From NCBI GenBank assembly GCA_030523905.1, contig JAUNHO010000002.1, forward strand, positions 1 to 23,170: DNA of 23,170 nucleotides, given 5' to 3'. The notes beneath the pieces are model-generated. The model did not search any database. It saw only the letters and a program-made list of their open reading frames with translations, and was not told the DNA's origin. The position numbers were made by a program, and so were the translations under genes. Source of the stretch: Bergeyella zoohelcum (GTDB lineage: Bacteria; Bacteroidota; Bacteroidia; Flavobacteriales; Weeksellaceae). Shown here in pieces: positions 16,604 to 23,170 of this stretch. Each line of letters opens with the position of its first letter. The first letter of the stretch is position 1.

Positions 16604-17611
16604 CTATACCGACAAGTCTTTCTTTGGATTGAATAAATAGATGATAAAAAACAGCAACAAACTGATTATCAGAGTATATTGATAATAATGTACCGCATTT
16701 TGAGATTTTATCATAACCTCCGTACCGCCTGTCGCTTTTTTCAGTTCATCGCTAAGGCTTTGCACCGCACTTTTTATATTATTCCCGTTGATATACACTC
16801 CGCCCGTTTCTTCCGCTAGATGCTCCAAAGCCCTTGTCTGGCGTTTAGTAAGGATTGTTTCACCGAAAAAATCGGTTTTGTAGCCCATCAGCTGACCATA
16901 ATAATACTCTGGTATTGGGGTTCCATCTTCTTTTCCTACACCTATGCTTAGGATTTTTATCCCCTCTTTTTTCGCTAATTTTAGGGCTTCTTCTTCATTA
17001 CCTTCGTTATCTTCTCCATCGCTTATTAATACCACTTGGCGGGACGATTTTGGTACATTTTTCAGTCTAATTACCACTTGCTCCATTGCCTTCAAAAAAT
17101 CTGTCCCTTGCGTCTGAACAATGGAAGTCTCTATCCCTGCCATATACTGCTCGGCGGCTGTAACATCGGTAGTAAGCGGCATAATGGAACGAGCCTCACC
17201 TGCAAAAACCACCATTCCTATTCGGTCATTTTTTAATTGTGGCAAAGCATTCGTGATAATATTTTTCGCGGTTTCTAGTCGGCTTGGTGGTGTATCTTCC
17301 GCATTCATAGAGTTGGAAACATCTAGTAGAAATACCACATTATTCATCTTTTGGTTGGTTTTCATTTCTTCTTTTCCACCAATAATCCCAACTATTGAAA
17401 TGATAAGAAAAAACATTGCCAATAGATAAATAACAGGCAAAAATTTGAAAAAAATAGAGATTTCACCAAAAATAATCGGCTGAAATTGCAAATCTGCAAA
17501 ATCTTGTTTTCTTTTGTTTCTCCATTTTATGAAATAGATAATAATTCCGCCCAAAATGGGAATTATCAACAATAATAAAAGATACCAATAACTATCTAAA
17601 TTCCAGTTCAT
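16604..17611 (-). CDS. batB: BatB vWA-domain membrane protein
   Basis: The 335-residue protein has hydrophobic helices near 9-28 and 55-78, a von Willebrand A domain (about 91-280) with the MIDAS motif D97-x-S99-x-S101 (LLDVSNSMNAED), and a C-terminal helix near 310-328. The ATG at 17611 is chosen because it overlaps the batA stop by one base (TAATG). A longer in-frame start at 17689 lies inside batA. A metal-dependent protein-binding role in the Bat/MoxR system is known only by family. Confidence 0.88.
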   Translation of the reverse strand: MNWNLDSYWYLLLLLIIPILGGIIIYFIKWRNKRKQDFADLQFQPIIFGEISIFFKFLPVIYLLAMFFLIISIVGIIGGKEEMKTNQKMNNVVFLLDVSNSMNAEDTPPSRLETAKNIITNALPQLKNDRIGMVVFAGEARSIMPLTTDVTAAEQYMAGIETSIVQTQGTDFLKAMEQVVIRLKNVPKSSRQVVLISDGEDNEGNEEEALKLAKKEGIKILSIGVGKEDGTPIPEYYYGQLMGYKTDFFGETILTKRQTRALEHLAEETGGVYINGNNIKSAVQSLSDELKKATGGTEVMIKSQNAVHYYQYTLIISLLLFFIIYLFNPKKDLSV

Positions 17612-18603
17612 TACATTATCGTTTTGTAAAGCAACCACCTTAATAAAGCGTCTAATAAAAAGACTGCAAAGGCAATGAGCAAAAACCATCTAAAATACTC
17701 TTCATAATTATAAATTTGTGAAGATTTTATATCAGATTTTTCCATTTTATTAATTTCATCATAGACTTCTTTCAGCTGTATGTTAGAAGTCGCTCGGTAG
17801 TATTTTCCGCCTGTTTTTCGGGCAATATCTAGCAAAATAGGTTCATCTATTTTCACTTCAGTTTCGGTAAAAACAAGGTCGCCAAAAATATCTATATCGG
17901 TAGGCATTAGAGCAAAACCATTCGTGCCGATGCCTATTGTATAGACCTTTATACCAAGGCTTTGTGCCAAATCTGCCGCCACTAGTGGGTTCATTGCATT
18001 CTCCACCGTATTCACTCCATCGGTCATTAAAATAACGATTTTCGTTTTAGATTTACTATGCTGTAAATGGCTGACAGCCACCGACAAACCCTCCCCGATT
18101 GCCGTCCCTGGTGTCAGCTCCATAGGGTCTATATTCGTGATTTCATCAGTAACAACATTATGATCAGTAGTGAGGGGAACTTTCGCCAAAGCCTCGCCAG
18201 AGTAATTAACCAACCCAATCCTATCCGTAGGGCGACTGCGTACGAAATCTACCGCTATTTTCTTCAATGCCTCCAAACGATCTGGCTCCAAGTCCTTGGA
18301 AAGCATACTGAGCGAGACATCTACCGCCAACATTATATCCACACCCTTTGTATCATCTTGATTATCAGTAATGGTATAAGTTCGTGGTCTTGCCATTGCG
18401 ATAATCAGTGCTGAAAGAGCCAAATATTTGGTAAGTTTCAGAAAAAATAATACAAAAACAACCGACCTACTCACCTGCATATTACTGGTAGTAGGCACCG
18501 CTATGCCTTGCTTTTTATTACGCCTTAAATCCTTTATTATCAAAGGGATAAACAATAAAAAAAGCAGTAAAAACCAAGGGCTATGAAATTCAAAATCAGA
18601 CAT
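17611..18603 (-). CDS. batA: BatA vWA-domain membrane protein
   Basis: The 330-residue protein has helices at about 10-23 and 49-70, a vWA domain from about residue 88 with MIDAS D95-x-S97-x-S99 (AVDVSLSM) plus the conserved Thr in TPGTAIGEG and Asp in LMTDG, and a C-terminal helix near 305-326. It overlaps the upstream gene by eight bases and batB by one. With BatB it would form the membrane vWA pair of the cluster. Confidence 0.9.
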   Translation of the reverse strand: MSDFEFHSPWFLLLFLLFIPLIIKDLRRNKKQGIAVPTTSNMQVSRSVVFVLFFLKLTKYLALSALIIAMARPRTYTITDNQDDTKGVDIMLAVDVSLSMLSKDLEPDRLEALKKIAVDFVRSRPTDRIGLVNYSGEALAKVPLTTDHNVVTDEITNIDPMELTPGTAIGEGLSVAVSHLQHSKSKTKIVILMTDGVNTVENAMNPLVAADLAQSLGIKVYTIGIGTNGFALMPTDIDIFGDLVFTETEVKIDEPILLDIARKTGGKYYRATSNIQLKEVYDEINKMEKSDIKSSQIYNYEEYFRWFLLIAFAVFLLDALLRWLLYKTIM

Positions 18604-19492
18604 CTTTTCTCAAATTTTCAAATTCTAAATCTTTGGTAGATTTTTTCACGAAATTTCTAATATTATCAAAATCTTGTTTCATCATCTCTTGATTCGGAAA
18701 AACTTTTGCAAATTTCACCATATCACCGCGTAGAAAGACCTGCTCTACTATCATTTCATTATCCTGAGAAATAGTTTGGTTTTTCTTCATCAGTGCTATC
18801 AAATCATCGGTCAAAAGTACATCGGCAGGGAGGTGATATTGCTTGGTAATAAAGCTACGGCAGATGTCTATCAACTCCACATAAAACGCTCTATAATCCT
18901 CATTTTCAATATATTTCTTTTTTCGTAAAAGGTCTAATTCTTTTAAGGTTTGATTGGTATTCAGCACAGGTGGAGATTTTTTTCTAATGCCATATTTCAT
19001 AAATTGAACCGCTAAAAATACAGCCGCCAAGACACCCAAAAACGCCAAAATATACCATTTGTACATCTCCCAATAATCCTGAAAATCAAGGGTTACGGCT
19101 TTGTTGTTCATTATATCATTAATCTCATCACCTTCTTGTGTCATATTAGTTACCTCCACCTCGTAGGCTATGGTTTTCAAAGACTTATCTCCCACTTTTA
19201 TTTCAAATTCTGGAATGCTAAATCTACCCTCATCAAAAATAGAAAAACGGATAACTCTCTCATACACACTACCTTCCACCGAAACAGAATCGCTTATTTC
19301 CTCAAAATGAAACGGAAGCAATTCGTTCTTTGGTGCAATTTTTATTGACTCGCCTTTTAGGTCGTCTATTCGGATTTTATAGGTATTGACCTCGCCCAAT
19401 GCCACTCGTTTTTTTTCTAAAACCGAAGACAAAGTCTGCGAAAACACAGACAAACTTATGAAAAAAGCAATAATTTGGCTTATTTTTTTCAT
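18596..19492 (-). CDS. BatD-like/DUF4381-like membrane protein of the Bat cluster
   Basis: The 298-residue protein has a signal peptide (1-19, FSQ), a beta-rich periplasmic domain (about 20-140), one transmembrane helix near 146-164 followed by KYGIRKK, and a helical cytoplasmic part with KELDLLRKKKYIENEDYRAF and a short region (FVELIDICRSFI in style: FYVELIDICRSFI) typical of the DUF4381-type proteins found between DUF58 and batA genes. The layout mirrors BatD in a shorter form. It lies nine bases behind the DUF58 gene and overlaps batA by eight. The family name is less certain than the location. Confidence 0.65.
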   Translation of the reverse strand: MKKISQIIAFFISLSVFSQTLSSVLEKKRVALGEVNTYKIRIDDLKGESIKIAPKNELLPFHFEEISDSVSVEGSVYERVIRFSIFDEGRFSIPEFEIKVGDKSLKTIAYEVEVTNMTQEGDEINDIMNNKAVTLDFQDYWEMYKWYILAFLGVLAAVFLAVQFMKYGIRKKSPPVLNTNQTLKELDLLRKKKYIENEDYRAFYVELIDICRSFITKQYHLPADVLLTDDLIALMKKNQTISQDNEMIVEQVFLRGDMVKFAKVFPNQEMMKQDFDNIRNFVKKSTKDLEFENLRKDV

Positions 19493-19501
19493 TTTTGATA
19501 T

Positions 19502-20362
19502 TTATTTATTCTGAAAATACTGATGTAAAATTTTAGCATAATCCGTACCCGATTGAAGGGAGATGAAATCCGCCGAACTATTGTTAAAATCTTCTTTTAT
19601 CTGCCTGAATTTTTGTTTTTGTTGTTCGGCAAAATTATATCGCCAGCGGCTATCGGAAGTATTGACCCAAATTTTTCGCCCTGTTTCCGAATCCTCCAAC
19701 TGAGCGTAGCCAATGTCTGGGATTTGCTCATCTTTTTCATCATAAATCCTAAGCCCTAATAACTGATGTTTTTTAGCCGTAATTTTCAAGTTTTTCTGAC
19801 TAAAATCATCTTGAAAATCCGAAAACAAGAAAACCAAAGACTTCCGCTTGAAAATACTCATCATATACCGAAAAGCCTCATCTATATTGGTCTGGCAAGG
19901 GAGATAATCTGCCGATAAAATCTGACTAATGATGGACAATAAATGCTTTTTCCCTTTCTGTGGCGGAATGATTTTATAGACTTTATCTGCAAATAAAATA
20001 AGACCTACCTTATCATTATTTCCCACCGCGGAAAAGCCCAAACTTGCACAAATTTCAGCGACAAATTCTCGTTTGAGCTGGGTTTTCGTACCATAATTCA
20101 TAGAAGCAGAAATATCCACCAAAAGCATCATTGTAAGCTCCCGTTCCTCTTCCATTAGTTTCACAAAAGGCTCTTGAAAATGGGCAGTTTTGTTCCAATC
20201 TATTTGCCGAATATCATCACCAAATTGGTATTGTCTCACCTCGGAAAAAGTCATACCTTGCCCCTTGAAAACCGAATGATACTGCCCCATAAGACTGGCT
20301 TCCATCTTCTTCCGAGAACGGATTTCTATTTGTTTTACTTTCTTAATAATGTCTTTAATCAT
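19502..20362 (-). CDS. DUF58 domain (vWA-like) protein
   Basis: The 286-residue soluble protein has the DUF58 motif GDDIRQIDWNKTA (48-60) and a vWA-like MIDAS D83-x-S85-x-S87 (LLVDISASMNYG). DUF58 proteins are standard partners of MoxR ATPases. It starts five bases after moxR and precedes the BatD-like gene by nine, so the three are surely co-transcribed. No signal peptide or transmembrane helix is seen. Confidence 0.88.
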   Translation of the reverse strand: MIKDIIKKVKQIEIRSRKKMEASLMGQYHSVFKGQGMTFSEVRQYQFGDDIRQIDWNKTAHFQEPFVKLMEEERELTMMLLVDISASMNYGTKTQLKREFVAEICASLGFSAVGNNDKVGLILFADKVYKIIPPQKGKKHLLSIISQILSADYLPCQTNIDEAFRYMMSIFKRKSLVFLFSDFQDDFSQKNLKITAKKHQLLGLRIYDEKDEQIPDIGYAQLEDSETGRKIWVNTSDSRWRYNFAEQQKQKFRQIKEDFNNSSADFISLQSGTDYAKILHQYFQNK

Positions 20363-20367
20363 TATTT

Positions 20368-21372
20368 TTAAGGAGCTTGTATTTTTTGAAGAATTTGGTT
20401 GATGATTTCATCGGTGGAAATGTTTTCCGCTTCGGCTTCAAAATTGAGACCTATCCTATGGCGAAGGACATCTTGGGCAATAGCCTTCACATCTTCTGGA
20501 ACTACGAACGCTCTACCTTTCAAAAATGCCAACGCTCGGGACGCTACCGCTAGATTAATAGAAGCACGAGGTGATGCCCCAAAACTGATATAATTTTTGA
20601 GGTCAGAAAGGTGATACTGCTCTGGGAAACGCGTAGCGAAAACCATATCCAAAATGTATTTTTCTATTTTTTCATCTAGATAAATTTCGCTGATGAGTTG
20701 CTTGGCTTCGGTGATATTCTGAATACTAATCACAGGGGAGATTTTCGGCGTATTTGCCGTGGCTACCATTCGCATCACTTGTCGCTCTTCCTCATAGGTA
20801 GGATAGTCTATTTTGCATTTCAGCATAAAACGATCGGTTTGGGCTTCTGGCAAAAGATAAGTTCCCTCTTGGTCTATGGGGTTTTGTGTCGCCAATACCA
20901 AAAACGGCTGCGGTAGGGCAAAAGTCTCATCGCCTATCGTTACCTGTTTCTCTTGCATCGCTTCTAATAATGCCGCCTGAACTTTGGACGGGGCTCTATT
21001 AATCTCATCAGCCAAAACAAAATTGGCGAAAACAGGTCCTTTTTTTACCGAAAAATCATTGTCTTTGATGTTGTACATCTGCGTTCCTACCACATCGGCT
21101 GGGAGCAGGTCTGGGGTAAATTGTATCCTTGAAAAACTTCCTTCCACCGCCTCTGCCAAGGTCTTAATGGCTAATGTTTTTGCCAAACCAGGTACGCCCT
21201 CCAAAAGGATATGCCCACCACCTAAAAGCCCTATCAGTAGGCGATCTATCATATAAGATTGTCCTATAATAGTCTTATTAATTTCTTCTTTTAGGCGTTT
21301 GAAATATTGGGTTTGCGTTTGAATTTTCTCATTGAGGATTTTTATTGTTTCTGCTTGATTGGTTTCTTGCAT
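20368..21372 (-). CDS. MoxR-family AAA+ ATPase
   Basis: The 334-residue protein has Walker A GVPGLAKT (59-66), the MoxR-type TPDLLPADVVGTQ segment, Walker B VLADEINRAP (119-128), the sensor-1 region ATQNPIDQEGTYLLPEAQTD (near 160-180) and the sensor-2 region GASPRASINL. MoxR ATPases act as chaperones that mature partner vWA proteins. It is the first gene of the Bat cluster. I saw no exact promoter box in the 137 bases upstream. Confidence 0.93.
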   Translation of the reverse strand: MQETNQAETIKILNEKIQTQTQYFKRLKEEINKTIIGQSYMIDRLLIGLLGGGHILLEGVPGLAKTLAIKTLAEAVEGSFSRIQFTPDLLPADVVGTQMYNIKDNDFSVKKGPVFANFVLADEINRAPSKVQAALLEAMQEKQVTIGDETFALPQPFLVLATQNPIDQEGTYLLPEAQTDRFMLKCKIDYPTYEEERQVMRMVATANTPKISPVISIQNITEAKQLISEIYLDEKIEKYILDMVFATRFPEQYHLSDLKNYISFGASPRASINLAVASRALAFLKGRAFVVPEDVKAIAQDVLRHRIGLNFEAEAENISTDEIINQILQKIQAP

Positions 21373-21463
21373 TTTGGTCTTATTAAATTAATTTCCAAAT
21401 TTGGGACAAAAAAACCGAACTTTCAAAAAAATAAATATAAAAATTTGTTAAAATTCTCTCATC

Positions 21464-21494
21464 AAAAAAAATCCAACTTAAAATCAAAGTTTGG
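21464..21494 (-). terminator. Intrinsic terminator of nrnA
   Basis: On the minus strand CCAAACTT (21494-21487) pairs, with one bulged A, with AAGTTGG (21479-21473), then ATTTTTTTT follows (T run at 21471-21464). It lies 15 bases after the nrnA stop. A similar distance separates it from the moxR start downstream, so it probably insulates moxR. Confidence 0.55.
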
Positions 21495-21509
21495 GAAGAG
21501 CAACATATT

Positions 21510-22517
21510 CTACCACTCCTCTTCTTCTATTTTTTCTTTGAAATCCTCTATGGTTTCGTGGATATTTTTATAATATCTCCCACCAGCAGCATTGATATGC
21601 CCACCTCCATTGAAGTACTTTCTCGCAAACTGATTCACATCTATATTCTCCTTGGAACGGAATGATATTTTAATAAAATCTTCATACACATCTTCCATAA
21701 AAAACGCTGAAACCACGCAACCAGAAAGGCTTAGCCCATAATTCACAAAGCCATCGGTATCGCCTTTTTCAAAACCAAATTGCATTAATTCATCTCGTTT
21801 TAGCCAAAGAATCGCTACTTTTCCGTCTTTTACTATTTCTATTCGTCCCAAAATCAGAGACAATAAATGCAAACGCGAAACAGTATTGGTATCCCAAGTA
21901 TTAGAGGAAATCTCCGCTGGGTCTGCCCCTTTTTCCACCAGATTTGCCACAATTCTATGAGTTTCCGCCGAGGTAGAACGGAATCTGAAGCCACCAGTAT
22001 CGGTCATAATCCCCGTATAAAGGCATTTTGCTGTATTTTCATCTACCAAATTTTCATCGCCATTAGCCTGTATAAAATGATATACCATTTGGCAAGTCGC
22101 AGGAATATTGGTATCCGAATAAACAAAATCAAAGACATCTGGCTGCTGATGATGGTCTATCAAAATCTTAGTAGCTTTGGCTTTTTCTATCCACGCAGAA
22201 ACCAAATTCCCAGCCCGAATAGGCGTATTAAAATCAAGAATGAATAGAACATCAGCCTCGGCAATTAGCTCTGCGGCTTTCTTTTTTTTGTATTCTGCTA
22301 TGGTTATTTTTTTAGCCTCTGGCATCCATTTCAGAAATTTAGGAAAATCATTGGGAACCACCACCTCTGCCTCCACGCCTTTTTGACGCAAATAATGCTT
22401 TAGTCCCAAAGACGAGCCAATAGCGTCTCCATCTGGGTTATAATGCGTGATGATTACAATTTTATTTTCAGGGGCGAGTAGTTTTTGTATTTCAGAAATT
22501 TCCGTAGGGCTAAACAT
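21510..22517 (-). CDS. nrnA: DHH-family phosphoesterase, NrnA-like nanoRNase/pAp phosphatase
   Basis: NrnA-type enzymes degrade short oligonucleotides and convert 3'-phosphoadenosine 5'-phosphate (pAp) to AMP. The 335-residue protein has HYNPDGDAIGSS (25-36), the DFN Asp at about 95, DHH at 121-123, TDTGGFRFR (near 173) and the DHHA1 motif GGGH at 304-307 (GGGHINAAGGRY). Length and motif order fit the bifunctional oligoribonuclease/PAP phosphatase family. It is monocistronic, with a promoter upstream and a terminator downstream. Choice between NrnA and other DHH-DHHA1 members rests on family similarity only. Confidence 0.85.
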   Translation of the reverse strand: MFSPTEISEIQKLLAPENKIVIITHYNPDGDAIGSSLGLKHYLRQKGVEAEVVVPNDFPKFLKWMPEAKKITIAEYKKKKAAELIAEADVLFILDFNTPIRAGNLVSAWIEKAKATKILIDHHQQPDVFDFVYSDTNIPATCQMVYHFIQANGDENLVDENTAKCLYTGIMTDTGGFRFRSTSAETHRIVANLVEKGADPAEISSNTWDTNTVSRLHLLSLILGRIEIVKDGKVAILWLKRDELMQFGFEKGDTDGFVNYGLSLSGCVVSAFFMEDVYEDFIKISFRSKENIDVNQFARKYFNGGGHINAAGGRYYKNIHETIEDFKEKIEEEEW

Positions 22518-22546
22518 TTTATAATGAATTAACGATTAAACAGCGA

Positions 22547-22578
22547 CAAAGATAAAAAAGGATTATTGGCAGTATCAA
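22547..22578 (-). promoter_or_regulatory. Candidate nrnA promoter
   Basis: On the minus strand TTG (22578-22576), a 21-base spacer and TATCTTTG (22554-22547) match the Bacteroidota consensus. Transcription would start near 22540, about 23 bases before the nrnA ATG. The -33 TTG overlaps the stop codon of the truncated IS30 transposase, so the insertion may have contributed to this promoter. Confidence 0.5.
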
Positions 22579-23105
22579 TCATCATCTGAAAAATCTTTTG
22601 CAAAAATAGATAAAAAAACATTTTGAGGGGTATCAAAATTGAGTTTTTTTCTTGGGCGATTGTTGAGGCGTATTGTTATGTCTTTAATATATTGATTATC
22701 AAAGTTTTTCAAGTTTGATTTTTTAGGTAGGTATTGTCTGATGAGTTTGTTTGTGTATTCATTCAGTCCCCTTTGCCACGAAGAATAAGGGTCTGCAAAA
22801 TAATAATCAATGCCCAGTTTTGCAGAAATACGCTCATGATTGGAAAATTCTTTGCCGTTATCACTGGTGATTGTTTTTACCCATTTTCGGTAAGGGGCAA
22901 GGCTGTTTATAATGGCTTTGGCTACGGTTTCTGCCTTTTTATTTTCTAGTTTCTGAACGAGACAAAACGCAGATTTTCGTTCAACCAAAGTCAAAGCAAA
23001 ACTTGAATGATTTTTGCCCTCAATCAAATCTACTTCCCAGTCTCCAAAGCGTTTTTTATCATTGACGATTGTAGGACGCTGGGAAATCGGCACTCTGTTT
23101 TTTAT
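22575..23105 (-). pseudogene. 5'-truncated IS30-family transposase
   Basis: About 176 residues of the C-terminal catalytic domain remain: NRVPISQRPTIV, RFGDWEVDLIEGK (first Asp), TSDNGKEF (second Asp), the segment FADPYSSWQRGLNEYTNKLI (Glu), and NNRPRKKLNFDTP. These are the DDE residues and signatures of IS30. Upstream of the IKNR segment (about 23105) the frame meets a TGA at 23126-23124. None of the three frames in the remaining bases to the window end encodes the expected N-terminal helix-turn-helix region. The only usable start (23093) is GTG. The element is therefore probably a remnant. Inverted repeat ends were not identified. The window ends at 23170, so a more complex rearrangement cannot be excluded. 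Confidence 0.7.
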
Positions 23106-23170
23106 TAATAAAACAAAATTCTTTCATTCTGATAATTGCTATTATTTTTAACAAAATCAAATTCTTTGCC

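Noticed and set aside
16604..17689. Longer BatB start at 17689
   Set aside because: It lies within the batA coding region; the TAATG overlap at 17611 gives a proper membrane-anchored N-terminus.
1..23170. CRISPR array, phage or defence system
   Set aside because: No regularly spaced repeats and no genes of such systems were found; apart from the IS30 remnant the window is ordinary chromosomal gene content.

Overview
The window reads as a chromosomal segment of an AT-rich Bacteroidota, most likely Flavobacteriia and close to the Weeksellaceae (Chryseobacterium/Riemerella/Bergeyella group). The reasons are: Bacteroidota-type promoter boxes (TAnnTTTG); genes without Shine-Dalgarno sequences; signal peptides cleaved just before Gln; a type IX secretion (T9SS) C-terminal sorting domain; and the full Bat/MoxR aerotolerance cluster. 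The genus call is an inference from protein style. No rRNA, tRNA or CRISPR array was seen.

Layout. (1) 28-7801, all minus strand: a ten-gene urease operon in the order ureA, ureB, ureC, ureE, ureF, ureG, ureD, hypA, hypB and an outer-membrane porin, with a candidate promoter at 7794-7801 and an intrinsic terminator at 28-59. Structural subunits, the four urease chaperones, the HypA/HypB nickel-delivery pair and a porin are all together. (2) 7769-8463: a 695-base AT-rich divergent intergenic region with a 14-base direct repeat, a 13-base palindrome and an inverted repeat. (3) 8464-11070: clpB on the plus strand, ended by a bidirectional terminator. (4) 11135-13196: a secreted DUF3472/T9SS protein (minus) divergent from rnhB (plus). 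(5) 13205-14001: marC and a small two-helix membrane protein, translationally coupled. (6) 14046-21372: moxR, a DUF58 protein, a BatD-like small membrane protein, batA, batB, batC and batD, all minus and mostly overlapping. (7) 21510-22517: nrnA (DHH phosphoesterase). (8) 22575-23105: a 5'-truncated IS30-family transposase.

The standout observation is that UreC (urease alpha, the nickel catalytic subunit) carries a full twin-arginine (Tat) signal peptide: S20-R-R-D-F-I-K26, a hydrophobic stretch, and an A45/Q46 cleavage site. All nickel ligands and catalytic residues are conserved. UreA and UreB have no signal peptide. Tat exports folded, cofactor-loaded proteins and can carry partners along, so the window suggests a urease that is assembled and nickel-loaded in the cytoplasm by UreD/E/F/G and HypA/B and then exported to the periplasm as a complex. 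A co-transcribed outer-membrane porin fits this model, as does the absence of any urea permease in the window. Export itself is inferred, not shown.

Two secondary oddities in the same operon are a 10-bp perfect hairpin with a GCAA tetraloop exactly between the structural genes (ureABC) and the accessory genes (ureEFGD), and a 68-residue lysine-rich tail on UreD.
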